Shown in pieces: positions 43,905 to 55,016 of a DNA stretch of 64,000 bases (positions are counted from its first letter, which is position 1; each line of letters starts with the position of its first letter). Below the pieces are notes generated by a model that was not told the DNA's origin, did no database searches, and was given only the letters and a program-made list of their open reading frames with translations. Where the stretch lies: positions 32,572-96,571 of the forward strand of contig JAFEDX010000193.1 in the NCBI GenBank assembly GCA_018241365.1, written 5' to 3'. Source of the DNA: Pseudomonadota bacterium. Lineage in GTDB: Bacteria; Pseudomonadota; Gammaproteobacteria; Xanthomonadales; Rhodanobacteraceae. The translations under genes were made by a program, and so were the position numbers.

Positions 43905-44165
43905 ATGAAACGCACCACCAGGACCACCTCGAAGGGCGCCGAGCAGGCGCGCCAGCAACTGCCGGCGATCCTCGCCGAGGCCGCTGCCGGGCATGCCACG
44001 GTCATCACCCGGCGGGGCCGCGAGGTGGCCGCGGTTGTGCCGATTGACGCGGCCCGGCTTTCCAAACCCATGCCGCTGACCACACTGGCCGGGACCGGTC
44101 GCGGGCTATGGGGTCCCCGCAGCGCGCAAACCATTGCCCGGCTGCGCGACGAATGGATGCGCTGA
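43905..44165 (+). CDS. Phd/YefM-type antitoxin
   Basis: An 86-residue protein. The N-terminal DNA-binding/dimerisation fold is typical of Phd-like antitoxins (EQARQQLPAILAEAAAGHAT, VITRRGREVAAVVPI), followed by a flexible C-terminus (PRSAQTIARLRDEWMR) that should neutralise the toxin. ATG at 43905 is used; the longer frame at 43719 runs back through the end of the TPR gene and the promoter. Its end overlaps the toxin gene by 13 bases, as is usual in toxin-antitoxin operons. Confidence 0.88.
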   Translation: MKRTTRTTSKGAEQARQQLPAILAEAAAGHATVITRRGREVAAVVPIDAARLSKPMPLTTLAGTGRGLWGPRSAQTIARLRDEWMR

Positions 44166-44578
44166 ATGCTGCAGCATTGCCTGACGACGCGCTGCTGCTG
44201 GTCGATAGTGCGCCCATCATCTATACGCTGGAAGCCAACGCGAAATTCGCGCCGCGCTTCGCGCCGCTGTTCGAGCGCCACGCGCGCGGCGAGATCGCGT
44301 TGGCGGTGACCACGGTCACCATCGCCGAGGTGCTGACCGGCCCGCTTGCGGCTGGCGAGGAAGCGCTGGCCAGACGCTACCGCGCCGTCCTGGAAACGTG
44401 GCGCGTGGTCGGTTTCGACATCGATATCGCCGAGGCCGCTGCCCGCTTGCGGGCGAGCTACCATTTGAAACTGCCCGACGCCATCCAGCTTGCCAGCGCC
44501 TTGACGATCAATGCCGACGCGCTGGTGACGCATGATCGGGATTTTGCCAAGGTACGCGGGCTACGCATCCTCGGCTGA
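44153..44578 (+). CDS. PIN-domain (VapC-like) toxin, predicted ribonuclease
   Basis: A 141-residue PIN protein. The expected acidic residues are present: Asp18 (LLVDSAPIIY), Glu59 (TIAEVLTG), Asp109 (KLPDAIQLASA) and Asp128 (VTHDRDF). PIN toxins cut tRNA or rRNA and stop growth when their antitoxin is lost. ATG at 44153 overlaps the antitoxin end. The pair stands between the two TPR paralogues, and the second TPR gene begins 61 bases later on the same strand. Confidence 0.88.
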   Translation: MDALNAAALPDDALLLVDSAPIIYTLEANAKFAPRFAPLFERHARGEIALAVTTVTIAEVLTGPLAAGEEALARRYRAVLETWRVVGFDIDIAEAAARLRASYHLKLPDAIQLASALTINADALVTHDRDFAKVRGLRILG

Positions 44579-44639
44579 AGCGTGAACGTTTTGCCTTGGT
44601 CCTGATTCCGTGCAACGGCGAGAACGCCGAGGGGACGCA

Positions 44640-46784
44640 TTGGCTGATCTGCTGCAACGCCTGAAGCAACGCAAGCTGGTGCAGTGGGCACTGGCGTATA
44701 TCGCCGCGGCGTTCGCGCTGATCCAGGTGCTCGACGTGGTGGCTGGCAGCTATGGCTGGCCACGTGCCGCGATGCACATCGTGTTCGGGCTGCTGGTGCT
44801 CGGCTTCGCGGTGACGCTGATCCTGGCGTGGTACCACGGCGAGCGCGGCGCACAACGAATTTCGGGGCCGGAACTGCTGTTGATCGCACTGGCACTGGCG
44901 ATCGGCGGCGGGCTGATCTGGCATTTCGCGCGGGCGCCGACTGCGGGCACCGCCAGTGCGCGTGCGGTAGCCGGCACCGGCAGCCCGCAAACGGCGCGCC
45001 GTAGCCCCGAATCGCCCGCATCGGCAACCGAGGCAAAGGCAACGACGGCGATGCCAAGCGCCACGAGCATCGCCAGCGAGGCACCGGCGATCGCGGCCAT
45101 CCCCATCCCCGCCAAATCCGTCGCGGTGCTGCCGTTCGAGAATCTTTCCACCGACAAAGGCAACGCCTACTTCGCCGACGGGATGCAGGACCTGATCCTG
45201 ACCAAGCTCGCCGACATCGGTGACCTCAAGGTGATCTCGCGCACCTCGACCATGCAATATGGCGCCCACCCGCAAAACCTCACGCTTGTCGGCCAGCAAC
45301 TCGGCGTCGCGACGATCCTCGAAGGCAGCGTGCAGAAGGCCGGCAACCAGGTGCTGATCAACGTGCAGTTGATTGATGCGAGAACGGATTCGCATATCTG
45401 GGCACAAAGCTACACGCGCACGCTGGACAACATCTTCGGCGTGGAAGGCGAGGTAGCCGAGAAGGTAGCCAAAGCGCTTAATGCCAAGCTGACGCCGCGC
45501 GAAACCAGGGCTGTCGCCAAGGTTCTCACGCACAACAAGCAAGCTTATGACGCGTACTTGAAAGGCATCTACTACCTGTACGACGGACAGGACAACGATC
45601 GCCCAAGCGAATTCGAACTGTCTGTCGGGTTCCTGCAACAAGCAGTCGACCATGACCCCAAGTTCGCCGGCGCCTTTTCTGCGTTGGCCGCGGCGTATCG
45701 CCACATGGGTGGGCACCATGACCAGGCCGAGTCCGCCATACGCCGCGCTCTCGCACTGAACCCGAACAGTACGTTTGCACATATCCAGCTGGCGCGTTTG
45801 CTGGATGAAGCCGGCCAATTTGACGAGGCATTCACGCAGGCACACATCGCGCTGCGGCAGGATCCGAAGAACCCGGGGCTCGTCAATGGCTTGGGAAACA
45901 TCTATTCCGATGCCGGTCGTTATGACGATGCCATTGCGGCCTACAAGCACGCCATCGAACTGAGCTCGAGCAGCGGGATGACCGCCGTCGCGCAACTCAA
46001 CATGGCGCAGGCATTGGCAGCCCAGCGACGCTACGCGGCGGCACGTGACGCAGCAAACGCCGTGGTTGCGCGCAACCCATCCGCGGTCGGCGCGGCCACG
46101 ACTCTCACGAGCATCTACGAGGTGGGATGGGGGGATCTCGCCTCCGCCCGCAACGTGCTCGAGGCCATGCCGGTGCCGGTCACATCCTCGGGCGCACTAA
46201 GTGACGCGTGGTATTGGCTCGATCTGTACGGACGTGATTACGCGGCGGCACTGAACGTGATGGCGAAGGCCCCGGCGGCATGGTTCAAGAACAATGACTC
46301 CCCCCTTGGCTTGTATCAGGGGCAGGTCTATCAGGCACAAGGGGATGCTCCGCGCGCCAAAGCTGCGTTTGCAACCGCGCGCACACAGCTCGAAAGCTGG
46401 ATCAAGGACTCACCGCACGACGTACAACTCCATGCAACCCTGGCATCGGTGCTGGCGAATCTGGGCGAGCGCGATGCAGCGATCATCGAAGCACACCGTG
46501 CGATGGCATTGCGGCCAATCGACAGGTATCCCTACGAAGGCGTCAGCCCATTGGTGAATATGGCAGCGGTCCAGGCGCGTATCGGTAATGCCGCGGCCGC
46601 GGTCAAGTTGCTGGATCGGCTGATGTCAATACCTGCGGGTCTGTCCCTTTCCGGCGCGCTGCTGCGAATCGATCCAGCCTGGGACCCGATCCGCCACGAC
46701 CCGGCGTTTCAGGCACTGCTGGAGAAATACGGCAAGCCAGAACCGACGTCATCAACCAGCGCTGGAGTCGTGCCAAACTCGTAG
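44640..46784 (+). CDS. Membrane-anchored TolB-like/TPR protein, paralogue 2
   Basis: A 714-residue paralogue of the gene at 41645 with the same plan: LQRLKQRKLVQWALAYIAAA, three helices, an Ala/Ser/Thr linker, a TolB-like domain (about 155-310) and TPR helices to WDPIRHDPAFQALLEKYG. The TolB-like part is nearly identical to paralogue 1 even at silent sites, while the TPR part has diverged strongly. TTG at 44640 preceded by GAGGGG is chosen; a GTG at 44610 is possible. The different TPR region suggests different partners. Confidence 0.85.
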   Translation: MADLLQRLKQRKLVQWALAYIAAAFALIQVLDVVAGSYGWPRAAMHIVFGLLVLGFAVTLILAWYHGERGAQRISGPELLLIALALAIGGGLIWHFARAPTAGTASARAVAGTGSPQTARRSPESPASATEAKATTAMPSATSIASEAPAIAAIPIPAKSVAVLPFENLSTDKGNAYFADGMQDLILTKLADIGDLKVISRTSTMQYGAHPQNLTLVGQQLGVATILEGSVQKAGNQVLINVQLIDARTDSHIWAQSYTRTLDNIFGVEGEVAEKVAKALNAKLTPRETRAVAKVLTHNKQAYDAYLKGIYYLYDGQDNDRPSEFELSVGFLQQAVDHDPKFAGAFSALAAAYRHMGGHHDQAESAIRRALALNPNSTFAHIQLARLLDEAGQFDEAFTQAHIALRQDPKNPGLVNGLGNIYSDAGRYDDAIAAYKHAIELSSSSGMTAVAQLNMAQALAAQRRYAAARDAANAVVARNPSAVGAATTLTSIYEVGWGDLASARNVLEAMPVPVTSSGALSDAWYWLDLYGRDYAAALNVMAKAPAAWFKNNDSPLGLYQGQVYQAQGDAPRAKAAFATARTQLESWIKDSPHDVQLHATLASVLANLGERDAAIIEAHRAMALRPIDRYPYEGVSPLVNMAAVQARIGNAAAAVKLLDRLMSIPAGLSLSGALLRIDPAWDPIRHDPAFQALLEKYGKPEPTSSTSAGVVPNS

Positions 46785-47030
46785 GTACGCGCCGGCGCGC
46801 AGCACCGCCTTGCTGTTCGCGCGACCGCTACGCACGATGTTTGCTTACGCGTCGATCCGCTCGCGGCTTCCGCCGCTCCTACAACAGCCACGCTTGGACG
46901 CGTGTTGCCGTCGCCCTACAACAGCCACACCTGTAGGAGGGCCGGGAGGCCCGACCGGATTCGCGCAAACGACACCCCCGATCGCGCCTTCCGGCGCTCC
47001 TGCAGGCGACTGCGGTGGTGCCACCCCTTG
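46785..47030. repeat. REP-like palindromic cluster
   Basis: This convergent intergenic stretch contains several forms of a short motif: GCTCGCGGCTTCCGCCGCTCCTAC, TGTAGGAGGGCCGGGAGGCC and GCGCCTTCCGGCGCTCCTGCAG, as well as CTACAACAGCCACxC twice. GTAGGAG-plus-inverted-repeat units are the hallmark of REP sequences in pseudomonads and xanthomonads. No gene was seen. Confidence 0.65.
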
Positions 47031-47834
47031 TTATTCGAGCTCATCCTCGAAGCGCAGATGCTTCATGCTGCGGCCGTTGCGGCGCACCAGCTTCAGCGCC
47101 TCGATGCCGATGCGGACGTGGTCCTCGACGTACTTCGCCTTGACCTCGGCGTCGCTGGCTGCGGTCTTGACGCCCTCCGGAATCATCGGCTGGTCGGAAA
47201 CCAGCAACAGCGCGCCGGATGGAATGCGGTTGGCGAAGCCGGCGGCGAAGATGGTCGCGGTTTCCATGTCGATCGCCATGCAACGCAGCTTGCGCAAATA
47301 CGCCTTGAAGTCCTGGTCGAACTCCCACACCCGGCGATTGGTGGTGAATACGGTACCCGTCCAATAGTCGTGGCCGAGGTCGCGGATCATCGTCGATACG
47401 CCGCGCTGCAGCTGGAACGCCGGCAGCGCCGGCACCTTGGGCGGCAGGTAGTCGTCGCTGGTGCCTTCCCCGCGGATCGCCGCGATCGGCAATATCAAAT
47501 CACCCAACTGGTTCTTCTGCTTGAGGCCCCCGCACTTGCCGAGGAACAGGGCCGCCTTCGGCATCACCGCGGACAACAGGTCCATCACGGTCGCGGCATT
47601 CGGACTGCCCATGCCGAAATCGATCATCGTCAACCCGTTGGCACTCGCGCACGGCATCGGCCGCTCGCGATCGACGATCGTCGCGCCGGTCAGCGCACAA
47701 AAACGTTCGAGGTAACCGATGAAGTTGGTGAGCAACACGTACTGGCTGAAATCCTCCAGCCGCTGGCCGGTGTAGCGCGGCAGCCAGTCGCGCACGATGT
47801 CGAGTTTGTCCTTCATGGACGCAGAGTGTGCCAT
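47031..47834 (-). CDS. amn: AMP nucleosidase (short Amn-type)
   Basis: A 267-residue nucleoside phosphorylase-fold enzyme predicted to split AMP into adenine and ribose 5-phosphate. Segments seen: LTMIDFGMGSPNAATVMDLL, LFLGKCGGLKQKNQLGD, IAAIRGEGTSDDYLPP, and CMAIDMETATIFAAGFANRI with the acidic catalytic Glu region. It lacks the N-terminal regulatory domain of the 480-residue E. coli Amn. Possible starts are 47843 (GTG), 47834 and 47816 (ATG, KDKLDIVRDWLPRY); the last also fits the family. It directly follows the diguanylate cyclase gene. Confidence 0.8.
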   Translation of the reverse strand: MAHSASMKDKLDIVRDWLPRYTGQRLEDFSQYVLLTNFIGYLERFCALTGATIVDRERPMPCASANGLTMIDFGMGSPNAATVMDLLSAVMPKAALFLGKCGGLKQKNQLGDLILPIAAIRGEGTSDDYLPPKVPALPAFQLQRGVSTMIRDLGHDYWTGTVFTTNRRVWEFDQDFKAYLRKLRCMAIDMETATIFAAGFANRIPSGALLLVSDQPMIPEGVKTAASDAEVKAKYVEDHVRIGIEALKLVRRNGRSMKHLRFEDELE

Positions 47835-47843
47835 GCCCGGCAC

Positions 47844-49538
47844 TCAGCGGGCGGCCACGGGCGCCGTGCCGCCCAGCCCAGGCCGCCACAACACCACGCG
47901 GTTGCGGCCCTCGGCCTTGGCCCGGTACTGCGCAGCGTCGGCACACTGCACCAGCACGTCGAGATTGGTGATCAGCGTATCGCGCACCGCGACGCCGATG
48001 CTCACCGTGAACGCGATGCGGTGTTCGCCGATCCGCACGCGCAATGCGGACGCACGTGCGCCGATGCGCTCGGCCACGCGCTGCGCGCTGCGCGCGGCGT
48101 CACCCTGCAGCACGATCAGGAACTCCTCGCCGCCGTAACGCCCCACTTCGCCCGAGCCGCCCAGCTCCGCGCGGATCTCGTCGACGACTGCCGTCAGGCA
48201 GGCATCGCCCCCGGCGTGGCCGCGGGTGTCATTGATGCGCTTGAAATGGTCGATGTCGAGGAACAGGGCCGCCAACGGCTCGGCCGTGTGCGTCGAGGCC
48301 TTCCACGCCTTGCGCAGGTGGTCCATGATGGCGCGTCGATTGAGCACCCCGGTCAGCGGATCGCGCTGCGCAAGGTCGGACGCATGGTCGCGTTCGTGGC
48401 GCACCTGCAGGGTGCGGTCGGCCAGGCCGACCGTGATGACCACCGCCGACCAGGCCATGCTGGCCGGGAAGCCATACTCCAGCCACTCGGGCAGGCGATA
48501 ACCCGCGACCAGTTGCACCACCCGCGCCATGGTCAAGGCCAGCAACGGCACCCATGACAGCAGGAAGAACCCGGCCTGCCGATTGCCGCGCCGCCACGCC
48601 AGCCAACCCGAGAGCAACACCAGCGCGGTACACACGACCAGCAGCAGGTTGACGGTGTTAGGCAGCCACGCATTCGGCTGCAGGAACGCCATCCAGACCA
48701 GCGCCGCGCAGGCCAGGAACGGCCAGCGCAGCACGCCAAGCGTGGCGCCCAGCCTGGGCGTGTAGCGGCGCAGGTCCGCGAAGGCGAGGATGAACCAGAT
48801 CGAGAATGCCGCCGACAGCGCCGCCGCGCACTGGCCGGTGCGGTAACCCAGCGGCGACAGCAACGCCGCGCCGGGCAATGCGAACAGCTCGCCGGATGCG
48901 GCCATCACGTACAGCACCTGCGCCCCCACATACAGGACGAAATACAGGTACATGCGGTCATGCAGCACCGCCCAGAAACACAGGATCACCAGCAGCATCG
49001 ACAACTGAACACTGGCAAAGAACGTGCTCAGACGCACGTGCCGCAGGTCGTCCGCGCGATAGGACGCCACGTCCGTGATGCCCACGCGGATGGGCTGGGT
49101 CTGGCCGGGATCGCCCAGCGCGAGGTAGACCGGCTGACCGGCGCGCAGGTCCGCCGGCAACAGGTACACCACCGCGCGATGCGAAAAGGAAGGATCGAGC
49201 GCGGCATCGAAAATGGAGTCCGTGTGCGGCCGGTAATCCGGTGGCAGGTACACGGTCACGCAGGCGCGCACGTTGCCCCGGATCGCCAGCAGCGGACGGC
49301 TGGCCTGCTGCCAGTCCGCGGCCAACCGCAATGCGTACCACGCGGTGCGGTCACGCGGCGCATGCAGCCACAGGTACGCGGCGACGCTGCCGCGCGAATC
49401 GTCTGACCGGGCCGAGTCGGCGGCCATCGTCGCGGGTGGTTGGGACAGGGCCGTCACGCGCAACGCCGCGTCGCCCGCCCATGTGGCGAACGGCCAACAC
49501 CCCATCAGCAAAATCCAGCGCAGCACCCCTCTGCCCAC
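47844..49538 (-). CDS. Membrane diguanylate cyclase (GGDEF) with 7TM sensor
   Basis: A 564-residue protein: a signal-like first helix, a periplasmic beta-rich domain (about 25-175), six or seven membrane helices (about 185-390, 7TMR-DISM-like), and a C-terminal GGDEF domain. The active site is GRYGGEEF, so c-di-GMP synthesis is likely; upstream are DPLTGVLNRRA and FLDIDHFKRINDTRGHAGGD. The RxxD product-inhibition site is not present five residues before GGEEF. The GTG start has no strong ribosome-binding site. It sits just before the AMP nucleosidase gene. Confidence 0.9.
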   Translation of the reverse strand: MGRGVLRWILLMGCWPFATWAGDAALRVTALSQPPATMAADSARSDDSRGSVAAYLWLHAPRDRTAWYALRLAADWQQASRPLLAIRGNVRACVTVYLPPDYRPHTDSIFDAALDPSFSHRAVVYLLPADLRAGQPVYLALGDPGQTQPIRVGITDVASYRADDLRHVRLSTFFASVQLSMLLVILCFWAVLHDRMYLYFVLYVGAQVLYVMAASGELFALPGAALLSPLGYRTGQCAAALSAAFSIWFILAFADLRRYTPRLGATLGVLRWPFLACAALVWMAFLQPNAWLPNTVNLLLVVCTALVLLSGWLAWRRGNRQAGFFLLSWVPLLALTMARVVQLVAGYRLPEWLEYGFPASMAWSAVVITVGLADRTLQVRHERDHASDLAQRDPLTGVLNRRAIMDHLRKAWKASTHTAEPLAALFLDIDHFKRINDTRGHAGGDACLTAVVDEIRAELGGSGEVGRYGGEEFLIVLQGDAARSAQRVAERIGARASALRVRIGEHRIAFTVSIGVAVRDTLITNLDVLVQCADAAQYRAKAEGRNRVVLWRPGLGGTAPVAAR

Positions 49539-49670
49539 GCGTTCGCCCCGGTTCGCTAAAAACTGATCAATGCGGCGACTCTACCGGGTTTCCATGCCAC
49601 GTTGAAAACGTCCGGACGTCACCTGCCAGACCCCGTCGCGCCGCGAAACCGCGCAGGGTGAAGTGGTACG

Positions 49671-52093
<2,423 letters not shown>

Positions 52094-52097
<4 letters not shown>

Positions 52098-54811
52098 ACG
52101 CAGTGACCCAGGAATTCCTGGAACAGGATCCCGATCCGCGCGAAACCCGCGAGTGGATCGAGTCGATCGAGGCGGTGATCAACGCCGAGGGCACCGAGCG
52201 CGCGCACCAGATCCTGGAAAAACTGGTCGACGAAACCCGCCGCGCCGGCGGACACCTGCCGTTCGCACCCACCACCGAATACGTCAACACCATCCCGCCG
52301 CAGATGGAAGCCAAGTCGCCCGGCGACGCGGCGATGGAATGGCGCATCCGCTGCATCATCCGCTGGAACGCGATGGCGATGGTGGTGCGCGCCAACCGCA
52401 AGCCCGGTTCGCTGGGCGGACACATCGCGAGCTTCGGTTCGTCGGCGACGCTGTACGACGTCGGCTTCAACCACTTCTGGCGCGCGCCATCGGAAAACCA
52501 CCCGGGCGACCTGATCGGCTACCAGGGCCATTCCAGCCCCGGCCTGTACGCGCGTTCCTTCCTCGAAGGCCGCATCAGCGAGGAACGCATGGAAGGCTTC
52601 CGCCTCGAAGCCTCGCGTCCGCTGGAACTGTCGCTGCCGTCCTACCCGCATCCGTGGCTGATGCCGGACTACTGGCAGGTGCCGACGGTGTCGATGGGCC
52701 TGGGTCCGATCCAGTCGATCTACCAGGCGCAATTCATGAAGTACCTCGAAGCGCGCAAGATGGTGCCGAAGTCGGACCGCAAGGTCTGGTGTTTCATCGG
52801 CGACGGCGAGGTGGACGAACCCGAATCGCTGGGCGCGATCTCGCTGGCCGGGCGCGAGCACCTCGACAACCTGATCTTCGTGATCAACTGCAACCTGCAG
52901 CGCCTCGATGGCCCGGTGCGCGGCAACGGCAAGATCATCCAGGAACTCGAAGGCGTGTTCCGCGGCGCCGGCTGGAACGTCATCAAACTGATCTGGGGCT
53001 CGTACTGGGATCCGCTGCTCGCGCGTGACAAGGATGGCATGCTGCGCAAGCTGATGATGGAAACCGTGGACGGCGAATACCAGGCCTGCAAGGCGTTCGG
53101 CGGCAAGTACACGCGCGAACACTTCTTCGGGAAGTATCCCGAAACCGCGGCGATGGTCGCCAACCTGTCCGACGACGACATCTGGCGGCTGAACCGCGGC
53201 GGCCACGATCCGCACAAGGTGTACGCGGCCTACCACGCGGCGGTGCATACCGAAGGCATGCCGACCGTGATCCTCGCCAAGACGGTGAAGGGCTACGGCA
53301 TGGGCACGGCGGGCGAGTCGATGAACATCGCCCACCAGGCCAAGAAGATGCACGAGGACGCGATCAAGATGTTCCGCGACCGCTTCCAGATCCCGATTTC
53401 CGACAAGCAGCTGGAAGGCGACGGCATCGACGCGGTGCCCTACTACCACCCCGGCAAGGATTCGCCGGAAGTGAAGTACATGCTGGAGCGCCGCAGGGAA
53501 CTGGGCGGCTTCCTGCCGCACCGCCGCCAGAAATCCACGCACCCGCTGCCGGTCCCGGACCTCAAGGAGTTCGAGCAGATCACCAAGGGCACCGGCGACC
53601 GCGAGATCAGCAACACCATGGCGCTGGTGCGCGGCATGAACCTGCTGCTGCGCGACAAGGCGCTGGCGCCCTACGTGGTGCCGATCGTGGTGGACGAGGC
53701 GCGTACCTTCGGCATGGAAAGCATGTTCCGCCAGATCGGCATCTATGCGCCGGGCGGCCAGAAGTACCGCCCGCAGGATGCCGACCAGTTGCTGTATTAC
53801 CGCGAGGCCGAAGACGGCCAGGTGCTGCAGGAAGGCATCAGCGAAGCCGGCGGCGTGTCGGCATGGATCGCCGCGGGCACCAGCTACTCGGTGTCCGACC
53901 GGCCGATGCTGCCGTTCTACATCTTCTATTCGTTCTTCGGCTTCCGCCGCATCGGCGACCTGATCTGGGCCGCCGGCGACCAGCGCACGCGCGGCTTCCT
54001 GATCGGCGCCACCGCCGGCGGCAGCTTCCCGGGCGAAGGCCTGCAGCACTCCGATTGCGCCTCGCTCCTGATGGCAGGCACGGTGCCCAACTGCAAGGCC
54101 TACGATCCGACCTTCTCGTACGAAGTCGCGGTGATCCTGCAGGATGGCACCCGCCGCATGGGCCACGACCAGGAAGACGTCTTCTATTACATCACCACCA
54201 CCAACGAGAACTACACCCATCCGGACATGCCCGAGGGCTGCGCGGAGGGCATCATCAAGGGCATGTACCTGTTGCAGGATGCGGGCAAGGACAAGGGCAA
54301 GAAAGCGCCGCGCGTGCAGCTGCTCGCGGCCGGCGGTTCGGTGCGCGATGCCGTCGCCGCCGCCGCGCTGCTGGACAAGGAATTCGGCGTCAAGGCCGAC
54401 GTGTGGTCGTGCCCCAGCTTCTCCGAACTCGCGCGCGACGGTTTCGACGCCGAACGCTGGAACCGCCTGCACCCCGATCCGAAGCAGCAACGCACGGCGT
54501 ACGTCGCGCAATGCCTGGCCGACCACGCGGGCCCGATCGTGGCGGTCAGCGAATACGTGCGCGGCGTGGTCGACCAGATCCGCGCCGCAGTCCCGCAGGA
54601 TCGTCGCTTCACCGCATTGGGTGCCGACGGCTACGGCCGCAGCGACACCCGCTGGGCGTTGCGCGAGTTCTTCGAGATCGACGCGAACTGGATCGCGCAC
54701 GCCGCGGTGGTGGCGCTGGCCAAAGCAGGCGTGCTGACCAGCAAGGACGTCGAGCGCGCGATCAAGACCTTCGGGCTCAATCCGGACAAGCCCAATCCGA
54801 TCACGGTGTGA
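52094..54811 (+). CDS. aceE: Pyruvate dehydrogenase E1 component (homodimeric type)
   Basis: A 905-residue thiamine-diphosphate enzyme that decarboxylates pyruvate and transfers the acetyl group to E2 lipoate. Visible: GGHIASFGSSATLYDVGFNH, YQGHSSPGLYARSFLEG, the ThDP motif GDGEVDEPES ... NLIFVINCNLQRLDGPVRG (near 255-290), KTVKGYGMGTAGES, and ERAIKTFGLNPDKPNPI at the end. An AGGAG site precedes ATG at 52094. It overlaps maeB. Neither aceF nor lpd follows, although the E1 gene is commonly grouped with them; an M28 peptidase gene comes next after 205 bases. Confidence 0.96.
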
Positions 54812-55016
54812 CATCCGGCGCGTGGCCGCCCTCCCAGGGGAGGCTGCGCGCCCAACTTCGCCCCTCGATTGATCCGAATCTCCGGAGCGCCTGCGATGCC
54901 TGCGTAGCAAGCGTCGCGCCCGTCCTTGAACGCAACCTCCGCGCCGACACCACCAGTGCGACGGCGCGCGCATGGGCGTAAACTCCCGGCGATTCTTTCC
55001 ACGAGAGGGTGTCGCC

